A DNA stretch of 64,000 nucleotides from Drechmeria coniospora. Its lineage: Eukaryota; Ascomycota; Sordariomycetes; Hypocreales; Ophiocordycipitaceae. The position numbers and the translations under genes are program-made. The DNA lies in contig NC_054390.1 in the NCBI RefSeq assembly GCF_001625195.1, positions 6,235,222 to 6,299,221 on the forward strand, given 5' to 3'. Shown piece by piece: positions 1 to 11,969 of the stretch. The notes under the pieces are model-generated. The model did no database searches. It was not told the DNA's origin and saw only the letters and a program-made list of their open reading frames with translations. Numbering within the stretch: the stretch's first letter is position 1; every line of letters begins with the position of its first letter.

Positions 1-1730
1 GCCGTCAACCGACATGGACCCGCGTGACGGCAGGAAACCAACAACCCGGCGCTGTTTGGTCGAGTTGCCTGTCGACAATAGCAAAGGTTGGCACAGATGT
101 GGGCGGCCATAAGCGGATGGCTCTCGAAAACAGCGTAAACAACGTTAAACAACGTAGTGGGCACGAGGTAGTTTCCGATGGGCAGGGAGTTTGGGAGGGA
201 GCAGGGCAAATGGCTACTATTCCGTACTAGTACGTCTAGATGAGGTAGGGGGAGGATGGAGAGGGAGGACGAAGGGAACGAGGGTGGAGAGAGCTTGACG
301 AAAATGATACGGGCTATTGTGACGTGCGAACAGCAAACGAATGAAGACCTTATCTGTGCCTAAGAGGAGTCGCCTCAGACTGGCGCTAGGGATCGGTGCG
401 GGGGATCGCACCCAGGCTGCAAGGCAGCAACAAGATGCGCTTATCGATAGATTAGTGTTTGGGTCTCATACCCCACCGTGGCCCACATGCCCCACGTCGA
501 TGGCCAGGTCCCCCATCCCATTGTCATCGCAACATCATTGGAATCATGGCAGCTCAGTTCCGCGTTGCGTTGCTGTACTTCTACTGCCCTTGATGTACTC
601 CGACACCACAACAGACTCGTACTCGATCACACGCGCACGCCAGCCATTTCAGGTGCACAACCCATCGTATAGCAGATGAGTTGCGTACGCGTTCGTGCAT
701 CATTCGGCAGGGATATCCCGACAATGAAGCACGTAAATGCCCCCCGCTACGGTGTCATGGTTATCCCGAATCTGCATAATCTACGCATACAACTTCCATG
801 TATGTCGGTACTCCGTACAGTAGTACATGTACAGCTACTAGACGTAGGTGCATAAAACGCAGGGCCGAGGTATGTTTGTGTGCGCTGGTGCGTCTGCTGG
901 CGCGTACAAGGTATACTCGTGCGTCTGCTGGTGCGTCTGCTGGTGGCGGTTCCTAGTACTTCATTCCATGTACTCCGTACCCATAATACACCGTACTCGG
1001 TATCTTTACGGTAATACGGAGGAACTGGGCACGGCTCGCTCTTGATCGACCGGCAGCCACTACCGGTCGTCATGATGGACCCCTCCTTCTCTCCAACCAA
1101 ACCCTGCTTGACATTGTTCACCGTCCACACTCCATCATCCTCGCTCGTGTGATCACCGAATCGTCCGGGTCATGGCCGCCCGAGGACATGTGCCTCGTTG
1201 CCGCTGATACCGCCATTCTCTCTGGTTCGTTGTGCCGCTGACCGTGAGCGACCAAGCCTTCCCTCAAAGTGGCCTGGTGACCAACCCCACGATCCATCCC
1301 TGGGTCCCGCTGACCCGACGCGGGTGGATTACCTGGCTACCTGGCCACCACCACCACCACTACGAGACTACGAATCCACGACTTTGCTTTCATCGAAACA
1401 ACAACACTGCTTCGAGCCTCGTCGGCGGAAAGAAGCTGCGAGGCTTCACGCCCAAGAGGAGACATACATATCGCCCCGCCACACAACGTCGCTTGACAGC
1501 TATGAGTTGATTGAACCAGAAAGCCCGGTCGACTTCATTGCCCCTCATTCCCTCTTTGTATCGGCCACCCACCATCCGCAATCAGTCTATCCTCCACCGC
1601 CCTCCTCTCGGAGCAACCATATTTTATCTTCTTTATTTTTTTTCGGTCCTCGCTATCCTGCCTGTTCGTACGGGACCGTTGTCGAACCGTGTACGGGAGC
1701 GGCGTCGATCCCCCCCTCCTCGGCATCATC
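1..1730. other. Upstream region without a supported gene
   Basis: No frame here has recognisable protein similarity or a plausible spliced model. At 888-943 there are three copies of the 13-mer GTGCGTCTGCTGG. Copies of the TACTCCGTAC motif lie near 808 and 966. The last few hundred bases are pyrimidine-rich and probably form the promoter and 5' leader of the F-box gene that follows. Confidence 0.6.
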
Positions 1731-3779
1731 ATGGCAGATGCTGTGGGGGACGCTTCGTCGGGAGCGCCGATTCCCACCGCCGACGCTCGCTTCGTCGGAC
1801 CACCCGAGATACTCAACGGAGGCAAACGCCGCCAACGTTTGCTTCGTGGATTGCAACGCTTCTCGTCCACCCCTTCCCTGAACGGCCTCCGTCGCTCGAA
1901 ATCCGCCGTCGGCCCGTATAGACATCATGGCGCCCTGTCTTGCGTCACACTTTCCAGCCAGTCGTCCACCCCTCATTTCCAACCCTCGCCGACCGGCTTG
2001 CCCTCCGCCACGACTCCATCTCCTACCGTACCGCCCCCCGGTACCCCCTTCCAAAACAACGCCGAGGGGCCAGTAAGCCTGGGCCGAGTGGGAGGCGGAG
2101 TCCCGGCGACTTCACCCGGCAGCGTACCGCTACCCCTCGAACTTCAACCATCCCCCCACAACGAGCAGGGCACGCGATTGCGATCGGTCTCTTCGCCCCA
2201 AAGCTTGCCCAAGGTTCCCTTCTGGGAGAGGATCCCGCACGAGATTTGCGTCTACATCTTCTCCTTCCTGAAGCCCAAGGAGCTCGTTCAGGCATCGAGG
2301 ACGAGCAAGCACTGTTACAAGATTTGCTTCGATGGCCAGCTTTGGACTTCTTTTGACGCATCCGAGTTCTACCAAGAAATTCCCGCAGACTCCCTTGCCA
2401 GGATCATCATCGCTGCGGGGCCGTTTGTCAAGGACTTGAACCTCCGGGGCTGCGTCCAAGTCGACCACTACAGGCGTACCGAGGTCCTCGTCAAGGCCTG
2501 CAAGAATCTTATGAATGCCTCTCTCGAGGGCTGCCGCAACTTTCAGAAGAATACGCTCCATAATCTCCTCAAGAGCAATGAGAGGCTCGTGAATCTCAAC
2601 CTGACGGGGCTTGCCGCAGTGTCCAACACGTCGTGCAAGATCATCGCCGAGTCCTGCCCCCAGCTGGAAACGTTCAACGTGTCGTGGTGCGAAAAGGTGG
2701 AGGCCAAGGGTATCAAGGCCGTCATCGATTCCTGCACGAGGCTGAGGGATCTCAGGGCCGGCGAGGTTCGCGGATTCGATAGTGTGGCCGCCGCCGAGTC
2801 CATCTTCAAAAGCAACAATCTGGAGAGGCTTGTGCTGTGTGGATGCGTCGAAGTGACGGACGAGGCACTGAAGATAATGATGCACGGGGTAGACCCTGAG
2901 ATTGACATTCTCACAGACCGGCCCGTCGTCGCGCCGCGAAAGCTGAGGCATCTAGACCTCAGCCGCTGCAACCGCTTGTCCAGTGCTGGCGTCAAATCCA
3001 TCGGTTACGTCACCCCTGATTTGGAAGGCCTGCAACTCTCCGGCTGCAAGGCTCTCACGGACGCCGCTCTCGAGCCGATATTGGCCTCGACCCCTCGACT
3101 GACTCACCTCGAGTTGGAAGACCTCGAAGAACTGACAAACTCCCTCCTCTCGGAGCACCTCGCCAAGGCGCCCTGTGCGGCCACGCTGAAGCACCTCTCA
3201 CTAAGCTACTGCGAAAATATTGGCGACGTCGGCGTCCTACCCGTCATGCAAAAGTGCGTCCAGCTTACCAACGTCGACCTCGACAACACGCGCATAAGCG
3301 ACCTCGTGCTAGCCGAGGCAGCCTCCATGGTCGCCAAGCGCTCGCTCCGGTCGACGAGCACCGACGTGCAGCCAAAGATCACGCTGCAACTGGTCGTGTA
3401 CGACTGTCAAAATGTTACGTGGACGGGTATTCGGGAAGTTCTCTTCCGCAACAGCCAGACCATACCGGCTATCGAGCAGCCCGACCGCGCGTCGCATGCG
3501 ACGGAGATTATCGGCCTCAAATGCTTCTACGGCTTCCAGATGACCGTTGACGAGCACCAGAAGCGCATTTTGCGGGGAGACTTGTTGTCTGCCAGCAGGC
3601 TGGAGAGAAAGTGGGCGGATTATATGCAAGCGAACGAGGAAGCAGGTGCCGGTGGCGCCGGCTACAGAAGACGCAGGCGTCGGGCGAGGGAGGCTCACGC
3701 TCTCCACCTAAATGAGGAGGATGGAGGGATTGTCGGACGGCGGAGAGCTCGAACGATGGGGAGCTGCACCGTCATGTGA
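1731..3779 (+). CDS. F-box / leucine-rich-repeat protein (SCF substrate receptor type)
   Basis: Single-exon gene of 682 residues. The start is the ATG at 1731 in a good context (ATCATCATGG); the frame is open a little further upstream but only from a GTG. Residues 1-160 are low-complexity and rich in Ser/Pro. An F-box follows at about 161-205 (begins KVPFWERIPHEI, then FSFLKPKELVQ). From about 235 to 520 there are repeated amino-terminal-type cysteine-containing LRRs (for example LNLRGCVQVD, LVLCGCVEVTDEAL, LDLSRCNRLSSAGV, LQLSGCKALTDAAL). The tail is Arg-rich. By family, such proteins bind Skp1 through the F-box and select ubiquitination targets through the LRRs in an SCF ligase. The layout resembles fission-yeast Pof2 more than the longer Grr1, so I give no symbol. 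The target is unknown. Confidence 0.9.
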   Translation: MADAVGDASSGAPIPTADARFVGPPEILNGGKRRQRLLRGLQRFSSTPSLNGLRRSKSAVGPYRHHGALSCVTLSSQSSTPHFQPSPTGLPSATTPSPTVPPPGTPFQNNAEGPVSLGRVGGGVPATSPGSVPLPLELQPSPHNEQGTRLRSVSSPQSLPKVPFWERIPHEICVYIFSFLKPKELVQASRTSKHCYKICFDGQLWTSFDASEFYQEIPADSLARIIIAAGPFVKDLNLRGCVQVDHYRRTEVLVKACKNLMNASLEGCRNFQKNTLHNLLKSNERLVNLNLTGLAAVSNTSCKIIAESCPQLETFNVSWCEKVEAKGIKAVIDSCTRLRDLRAGEVRGFDSVAAAESIFKSNNLERLVLCGCVEVTDEALKIMMHGVDPEIDILTDRPVVAPRKLRHLDLSRCNRLSSAGVKSIGYVTPDLEGLQLSGCKALTDAALEPILASTPRLTHLELEDLEELTNSLLSEHLAKAPCAATLKHLSLSYCENIGDVGVLPVMQKCVQLTNVDLDNTRISDLVLAEAASMVAKRSLRSTSTDVQPKITLQLVVYDCQNVTWTGIREVLFRNSQTIPAIEQPDRASHATEIIGLKCFYGFQMTVDEHQKRILRGDLLSASRLERKWADYMQANEEAGAGGAGYRRRRRRAREAHALHLNEEDGGIVGRRRARTMGSCTVM

Positions 3780-4920
3780 CTTGACGACGGTGCGGAACCG
3801 ACGATGGATTGATGCGGGACGGACTGCCACGATAAGCGCACATGAATCTGCACGTACGATATTGGTTGCCGGTCGGCGGTAGGAGACGCGAATTCGGCAA
3901 CAACCATGAATGGAAATTGGAAATGAGGAGTTTGGGATCTAGATGATGGACTGCTCTTGCGGGCAAGATCAACTGCGGTATTTTGACAACTTTGGTGGTG
4001 TCCAGGAAGGGCTTCATTCAATAATGTCTGCCTGCACTGGACCTCGCCTGACACGAAACGAATGAGTTCGCGGACAACCCAGGCGATATCTTGCTTGGCA
4101 AGACGATGACTCCATGTCCTGTGTTGTCCGATTTATGACGATCCACCCTTGGATTGATGCGGTATTGTTGCGACAGTTATACAATATTGCGAGTCTGCAC
4201 ATGCAGTACCACAGTCCTAGATGGCTCATAGTCCTTGCACCGTGTTGGCCTTTACCTGTAGTTTATGCGAAATGCACCGCATCACGCCTCCAGACTGTTG
4301 CCAGCAAGCAATGCAGTCCTCCTGGGCTTGCTACGTGGATGATTGCCCAGGTCTGGTGTTTTTATAACAGGCTTGACTCATTGCCATTTGGTCAAACGAA
4401 TCACACGATGATGACCATGGAGTATTCAGTTCATACCCTTTCCACGACACCTGAGAACCTCGAGTGTCATGGCAAGTCATCGGAGAGGGTGGGAGGGGCA
4501 TATCCAGCAACTCCGTCAGCGCACCCACTGGAATTACTCGTACTTCCACGTAATGGAGGTTGTAGGTTAGGCTTCGGAGGCAATATCTTCCGATGCACTT
4601 ATTTTGCTTCCGCTAGGTGTTGGTGACGCAATGAGGTTCTTGAATACTTTAGTAGGCTATGGAGGATGGAGAAGGCTATGGTTGCAGGTATGTGGGTACG
4701 TACCGACCAACAACACTCCACTCAGTTCACGGAGAAGTACTTTGGACTTCGAGCAAGCATCTTTCCAACGACGGACACGGTCCGTTTCCACGCACCACGT
4801 TGTCCGTTTGACCTCAGCAGGGTGAAAATCGGGCAAGATTCTTCACGCAGCCAACCGCGCCCAAAGGAAAAGAAAGGAAGTGAGAGGCAAAGAAAGAAAA
4901 TAAAGGAAATCGTTGCAGAG
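3780..4920. other. Intergenic, no gene seen
   Basis: This stretch separates the F-box gene from the TFC7-like gene on the same strand. It should hold the 3' end of the first and the promoter of the second. The last 70 bases are A/G-rich (many GAAAG units), which fits a 5' leader. No conserved protein or RNA signal was seen. Confidence 0.5.
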
Positions 4921-6184
4921 ATGCCGCTGGAGAAAATCTACGTTGCCCGCCATGGGGTAAGTCGTATTCTCGCCATCATGAGCCGAGGACAAGGTGCCCT
5001 CGGGCCTCCCAGCGAGCCAACCAGGTATTGACAATTCCTATTGTCGTCTTCTAGTTCCGCTCCAATTGGCTCGTTGACCCTCTCACCGGGACCTACTCTG
5101 CACACATCCCATCGCCAACGGGAATACCTGCCGACCCAACACTCACCTCCCACGGCGTCAGGCAGTCCAAAGAGTTGGCAAGCCACCTCGTGACGCTCGA
5201 TCCACCCATTGAGGCGGTGTATTCAAGTCCATTCTATCGTTGCCTGGAGACGCTGAGCCCTTTTGTGACTCTGCAGCTGCAGAAGCAAGAGCAGGGCCGG
5301 ACGGGCGGACGACTCGTGTCCGAGACGGCCATGATTCGCCTGGAGCGGGGCATCCAGGAGTGGTTCGGCTCGGCCCCCTTCGACCACCCCGAGCCGGCCA
5401 CAGCAGACGTTCTCAAGACGCTCTTCCCCACCATCAACGGCGAGTACCGGTCCGTCGTGTCACCTTCCAAGAGGGGCGAGACGTTGGCCGAGTTGCAGGA
5501 CCGTGTCGCCGTTGCGTTGCGAGCCATCATAGACAGGTGTGATGCGGAAGGCACCCGAGCGGTCCTGTTGTGCAGTCATGCCGCAGTCATCATCGTCTTG
5601 GGCCGCATACTTACCGGACAGGTGCCAGAGGCCGCCGATACGGACGACTTTTACGCCTACACTTGCGGCTTGAGTGTTTTTCGTCGAGCCGCGCCGGTTG
5701 AGGAAGGGCGTGTTCAAGGTCCCCGGCCCTTATCGGCAGATCGAGGTACGTGGCGGGCCTGCTCATGTTTCGCAGCATGATACGTTCGCCAGATCTGGGG
5801 TGTCGTTCATTTGCGACTACATGTACGTGTGAGCACTGATGAAGTCTTTCGCAGTGGAGACGAACAAGACTTCGCGCTCCCTCCTGGGTGGCTGGCAATG
5901 CGAGCTGAACAGTGATTGCAGCTTTCTGTCGGGTGGCCAAGAGCGAGGATGGTACGCAAACGCCATACCCCCCCCCCCCCCCCCCCCCCTCCCCTTTCTC
6001 CCAACGTACGAGTGGCGCGTACTTACCGTGTGCCTTTTGCACTCGACCCCTGTTCTTATTCCCTTCCGTGCCGATATCGATGCTCTATCATTTTTCTAAT
6101 GTCATTACCAGGAAATTTGTAGGAGATGAATCCTTCCCAGGTCTCGACACCTCGCTCCAGGAGGATATCGACTCCAAACTCTAA
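4921..6184 (+). CDS. TFC7: Phosphoglycerate-mutase-fold protein, TFIIIC subunit TFC7 (tau55) type
   Basis: Spliced model: 4921-4956, 5055-5745, 5855-5951, 6112-6184 (897 nt, 298 residues). All phases agree. Exon 1 is only 36 nt and ends on the histidine-phosphatase signature RHG; exon 2 continues FRSNWL, a combination typical of fungal Tfc7-like proteins. A second motif, LLCSHAAVII, supplies the other histidine expected of the fold. The C-terminus spliced from exons 3 and 4 reads LNSDCSFLSGGQERGW then KFVGDESF, a recognisable family ending. By family, the yeast protein is a subunit of the RNA polymerase III factor TFIIIC, but paralogues are annotated only as phosphoglycerate mutase family. 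Intron 3 contains an 18-base C run near 5970. The end of exon 2 (about 5700-5745) is the weakest part: it looks poorly conserved, and another frame there is also open. Confidence 0.82.
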
Positions 6185-9100
6185 AATAACAAACAACGCG
6201 ATGGTTGCCACCCAGGGCGTGATCGGCGCCGACAAACAAATTAGCATCGGGGATCCAGTGCTCTGCACTCGGTACTAGTACCAAGTTCGCAGACTGTTCA
6301 AGCCCAATAGTTCCGAGACGTTGTCTGGCGCTGCTCAGAGTGTCATGACTTGTTGTCGCGCTGACGGGAGCTTGGCCTTCGTCGTCCCCTTTCCCCCGGC
6401 AAGTGGAAGACTCAAGTTGGGCGATCCGGTTTGCCCTACGCGTCCGTTCTCGTTCATCGTCAAAGGCGCTCGATGACGACGCTTGCTCGCCGCAAAACTC
6501 CAGAATTAGCGACGATGCACTCACCCAGTGGCTTCTCTTTCCGGCCCATAAAAAGCCGTAGCAAGGGTTGTTGACGTTGATCAGCACGGCAGTCTTCATC
6601 AACACGACGCGAGTACGTGCACGTACATGTACACGTAACGGGAGTATCGGGCAACGGTATCGGATGGTGGCGCCTCCACCCCCCCCATGATCCCATTGTT
6701 ATGGCCACGCACCCCCGCTCCGACGCATCGCGACGACCCCAGAGCGATCCTTGCTGAAACCCATGGCAGTCCCGTGACGATAAGTTGATGTCAGTGGCAA
6801 AGAGCCGAGAACGCTGGTATGGCCGATAAAACCCCGCGGCGACGCGTACATGTACGATCGGCCGTGATAAGGGGACTTCTAACGACCGACGGTTCTCGAT
6901 GAAGTCATCGTCGGGCTGCCCATCCGTCCCCCCCTCCCACATTACTCGCACTCCGAAGCATGACCAACAAGCCGCCGCACCGGTAGTGCTTCCTTTGGGA
7001 ACCCAAATATGGTAGTCGAAACTCCTGCCCTTCTCCGTGGCTGGGCTTGGCCAACGGCGGACTTGATGCAGAAACGAGTACGGAGTACGGAGTACAGTAT
7101 GCATCTCGACCCAGAACATTCAACCCACCCCCTCCGCCTTCTTCGCCCATGCACGCAGAAACCCGAGCTGGCTTTCGCTAGCGATTGTGGCGACGAGGAT
7201 GCCTCACGCCCGAGGACAACGAGATAGCGTCCGTAGTGGGGTTTTCGGAGATCACAGACGAATCCAAGATGTTCGATTGCCGCCCCCTTGCTTTTGACTG
7301 TCTCAAGAATCAGGTCGTACAAAGTATCTTGTATCGCCGTAGGCCACCAAAAAGTGAGAATATTATTTATCGCACGAGGATGCGCAGTACTAACGCGGCC
7401 TAGCAGGGGAACGGATGGAGTCTACAGAGCACACCTTGACAACATCCTCCCTGATCAGACGTGTAAACATGGGAGAAGACCTCCAAATGCAACGTTGACT
7501 TATGCGTGCCGCCCAAGTAAAACGCGTGAGCATCCGCAAGTTCAGGACTCCTACTCTGCATCACATAAGAAACCGAACTGGGGCGCAGTCCAACTTGCAC
7601 AAACTGCCCCTCTGTGCTTGTCGTCTGGGCGCAGGGGAGGCGGTTGTCATCGTCACTTCATACTCGCAGGCCCCTTCCCTAGCTGTGACGAGCGAACTGA
7701 GGTCTTGGCCTGCCAGGACGACTGCGATGTAATTAATGGCTATATCCGACTATAGAAACCGTCCTGGATGAAGATGGCAGGAAATGAGACACTTCCATGA
7801 GGCGTACGGGAGATAAGGATCAGCTGGCTCTGCTAAAAGGACTAAATGGGAGGTCGAGTTTTCAGGGTACAACACGTCCACGATTGTTTACAATAACAAC
7901 CGAAGGCGATGCCGATGATTCAGGTACGGCCGAGGTGATGGCGCAAAAGCTGGCGTTCTAGGGTCTGAATGCTGCATGCCCAATATGGATGGCGAGCACT
8001 GCATGTGGGAAGCTACAATGGCTGATGGTGAGCCATGTCTAATTGCGGCGCGCCTGGGACCATGAAGAGGGGAGGCCTCAGCTAGAAAAGCAAGCTTGGC
8101 GTTGGAAGCAGCTGCAGGCATCGGATCTGCGGCAGGTTGAGCGAGCCAGGCAGAGGCAGTTTGCGCTCTGCAGAACGGCAGGCTGCTGCTAGATCAAGTC
8201 GTTCAGCCCAAGCGGCGAAAATGAAAGAATCAGCGAGGGAGTCGGAGACAAACAACAACCAGCAAGTGGACTGGAGGAAAATCTGCAGCGGATTTTTTGC
8301 CCGCTTGGGCTCGAGGGAGGCGCTTGAACAAAGTGTTGCGCAGTTTTGAGCCCAGCCCTGACGCCTATTGTTGGATTTCTGACAATAGCCAAATTGGGCG
8401 AGGGGCTGGCCACACGCATTTCCTGACTAGGCAACGATGACTCCTCCAGTTGGTGACGGCCTCCAAAGCGCACCAACCAGCTGCTTCCGCACTGCATCTA
8501 CCCAGATCGGCGGACACCAAAAGCACCCGAGGCACAAGGTGATAATCGGGTTGGTACTTTTTGGTGCTAGTCCGAGCAGGTGCATGTCTTTGCTGACAGT
8601 CGTGGTCCGATGGAAAGGACGAGGGCCTCATGAAACCCGTTTATCGGACCTGAGGCAGCTTGCGGTGGAGTCGTAGGTAAAATGGATGAGCAGGCATGAA
8701 GCAGGAGTCAGGAGGCAAGAGCGATGAGACTGCCAACAGGAGTCAAGAGCGACCCGCGAGCGGACGGGGTGAGGCCATGTGGAGGCTCAAAAGGAAGGAG
8801 CCCAGCCGCTCGGTGCCCCTTGCGCCAACTTGTAACAGCTTGTTCATTTCCCCTTCCCTTTTCCACTCCCGCTCTCACTCCCACTCCCACTCCCGCTCTC
8901 ACTTCCACTCCCAATCCCACACTCCCTTCACCCTGCGTGCAAGGTGATGTCCGAAAAAAGCAAAACAACAGCAGCAAGCAGGCAAGCCACAGCACCGTCG
9001 TCATCAAGCTGCGTCTTGTTCGGCTTGCCATTCGCGATTCGAGACCGTGCGTGCTCGTATTTCCATGCTGGACCGCCAGCACAAGCAACAGCATCGGCAC

Positions 9101-11969
9101 AAGCGACAGCTCAAACACAAGCAACCGTTCCAGGAGTCTGTGCTGAGGAGGGAGCGAAGCTGGCGGGCCAACAGTTCTTTTTCCACTCATCATTGCCTGC
9201 ACAGCACAGTACAATGTCGCCGGCAAACTTGGACGGACCGGACATCATCGGCAGTCTGCAGCACATGCACAGATGGAACGCAGCATCACTTACCACCATC
9301 TTCTTCCAGGGCAGTTTGCTGCTTTTTTTTACGCATCGCGTTGCCTACCTAGCACGCGCCTCCTGGGAGCATCGTCAACAGCCGCAGTGCCACCAACGCC
9401 AACAAGGGAGGAGCTTGCCTGTTGGCTGTCCCAGCCGCTACGATGTGTGAGGGTGATGCTTGGTGTCTTTAGATGCCGTTCACAGTATGATTTCAAGTGC
9501 ACGTCGGAAATCAAAGACTTCGCCGGGAGCCTTCATGAAGGCCAAGCTGGCGTGCACCACGCTTGACTTCACTTGCGGGCCTTGCTTTTTCCTCCTCACT
9601 GTTGACTAGTCGTCGCACAGGGGGGGGGGGCAAAAAGAAAGCGGATGTGGGGAGGCTCGCCAACGGCTAGACGGCGTAGTCCGTTGTCGAGCAGCCATCA
9701 CAACTCCGTGCGTGCTCGATACCTGGCTAATACAAGTTAGATGCTGTAAGTATCTCCCCGGCCATGCATGCTACCCTTGGGAGTTGAAAATTATACGCAT
9801 GCCTACTCGTACGAGTACATCTCCACTATTGGACTTTCCGATCGCTGGTGCAGATCACTTTGTATTAGCGATTGAGGCGACAATTTCGAAAACTGACAGA
9901 CGGCTCCGCATGCAAGCTGGCGTTGTTGCAAAGCAAGAAATACCATGGTGCTTTGGCAGTCGGTCCTCACCACGCCCCATGAGGGCATCGAAATCATGAC
10001 TCCTGAGCGGCCCCGCGCTCTCACCTCGTTGCGGCATTACCAGAATACGAGCAAGCACAGACAAGCGTGGTCCTTTCGGCCTGGGCGCAGACGCATAGGC
10101 ATACGCATATTTGTACATACCCGTCCGGTCACAGGAAACCCCCCCTTCCCATTTCATCGTTCCGGGCCTCAGCACGATTCCGGCAGTACAAAGACAGCTT
10201 GTGGCTCCGTCTCGAGTATCCGTGCCAGCTGCACATACAACACTCGAGTGCTCGTACATGTAAGTAGATACGAGAAATATACGGAGTACACCAGAGCGAG
10301 GTAATATGGTCGACGGGTAATTTGATGAGTAAGTCGGTCGTTCCGGCTGGACGGTTGCCAAAGGCTCCGGCTGTCTCCTAGGACCCGCGCAACTGCTTTT
10401 GGACCGTTGCGATTCAACACCTGACCAGAAATGAATTGGCCTTCAGGTCCCCAGCACGGCCGGCCGGCAGGATGAATGGCTGCGCATCTGAGCGGCCGAT
10501 TGTGGAGTGAGTCGTTTTGTTGGTCCAAAGGGAGGCTGATTATGAACGACGCCGATAGCAATGACTTCACTCCGACGGTTTTCGAGCAGCTCATACGCCT
10601 TTGTTCATACGTGCAAGTACTGAACTGAGCATAGTACTCGTAAATGTGCATGTACATGTCATAGTACAGGAACACACAACGGCAAGGCAGCGAGGGAGAG
10701 CGAAGCCGTGGCATCGGATTTGGCCAAGCATGAGATGATCGATCGTCCCTTGCTTGCACTTACACCTACTAGGTAGGTACGTATCAAAGCTGTGGAGACC
10801 GAGCACGAATACCAAGTACACCACACAACACACCACACATTGACCACACACCACGCTTGATGATGGTGGAGCGCCCGCCTTCCGCTCGGCTCTTCTGGCG
10901 AGCCGCCCAACGCATAATGACAATGATGCTCACATTCATTCACACTTCACAGGAGTCCTCTATTGTCTCCGCCCCAGGACAAACAAGGACTGCCCCGCCC
11001 CCGCCCCTAACCGATACAGTGGTGTTGTGTCGTCGTCCACCTCCCGGCAGTCTCGACTACTTCGTGTGCCTCGTCTCTGCACCTTGATCGTCTAATTCCT
11101 TGTGCATGTGCTCGTACTCGTTAGTATGAGGACGCCCATCAAGGGCCCGTGTACCCTTTTGCACCAACTTGCCCAGTTCTAAGTACTGCTTTCTTCGAAC
11201 GTACCTGAGCTAAACGGGAACGGGAGGCCCGCCAGTCTTGCTATCATCGCCATGTCTCCGAGTTTCCCGCCAGCCTACCTATGCAGAGCACGGGCAAAGC
11301 AAAGCAAAACTTGACGCCTAGCCATCGACATCTCCTTTCATGGACTCCCTTACGCCGCAGGTACCGTCTCTGTCGATTTCTGCACCAAGATCCACCTTGC
11401 TTCTGGGCGTCGTCGCTAAACACACTCCTCGCCGCCGTCCTTGGTTGTTGGTCGCTCGTCCTCTTGCTAACCATGTGCAGGGGGGGCCACACAGACCATC
11501 GTCCAGCAACAGTCAAGACAGCACTCACTGGTGCTGAATCAAGGTGATTAGCTCTGCCAAAAAGGTCTGTATCGGACGGGAAAATAAGCAACCTGGTGCG
11601 TTGTGGAAGGCCACGCGCCTTTCGCTTGCCATCACTGACCTCCATGGTCCCGACGCCCCCTCATCGTTGAGTAGGTACAAGAGCAGCTCCACCCCCTCAT
11701 GTTTCCATGTCTCTTCTGTCATATTATCTTGTTACCGTCCCTTGCCGTCTCGTCTTCCTCCGTCGACGTTGCCCTCGTTACTTAAGACCCATCCTCCCTC
11801 TTTTCGTCCGAGTAGCTCGTTGGCATCAATTTGTTTGCTACCTATCGTCGACCCACGCTGGCCCTTGCTTGCTCGACTAACTCGACGCTGGAGCTCCAAC
11901 CTTCCTTGCCCTTCTCTCTGTCTTATACGACTTCAACACGGTTGACGAACCATAAACGCCCTGTAAGAA
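6185..11969. other. 5.8-kb region with no supported gene
   Basis: Several frames are open for 150-220 codons, but none shows a domain, a convincing splice pattern or fungal codon bias. Visible features are a hexamer array of CTCCCA/CTCCCG type at 8868-8930, a G9 run near 9620, CACA-rich sequence at 10805-10855, and scattered TACGGAGTAC motifs (near 7078 and 10272). The right part should include the promoter and leader of the Myb-like gene. A rapidly evolving small gene or a non-coding RNA cannot be excluded. Confidence 0.5.
8860..8932. repeat. CTCCCA/CTCCCG hexamer array
   Basis: Imperfect 6-bp units, mostly CACTCC or CGCTCT variants, recur about twelve times. They lie in gene-free DNA. The array gives an apparent Ser-His repeat in one frame, which I consider non-coding. 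Confidence 0.7.

Noticed and set aside
6460..7119. 219-codon minus-strand frame
   Set aside because: There is no domain, it includes GTAC-rich translated text (Thr-Cys repeats), and there is no splice partner.
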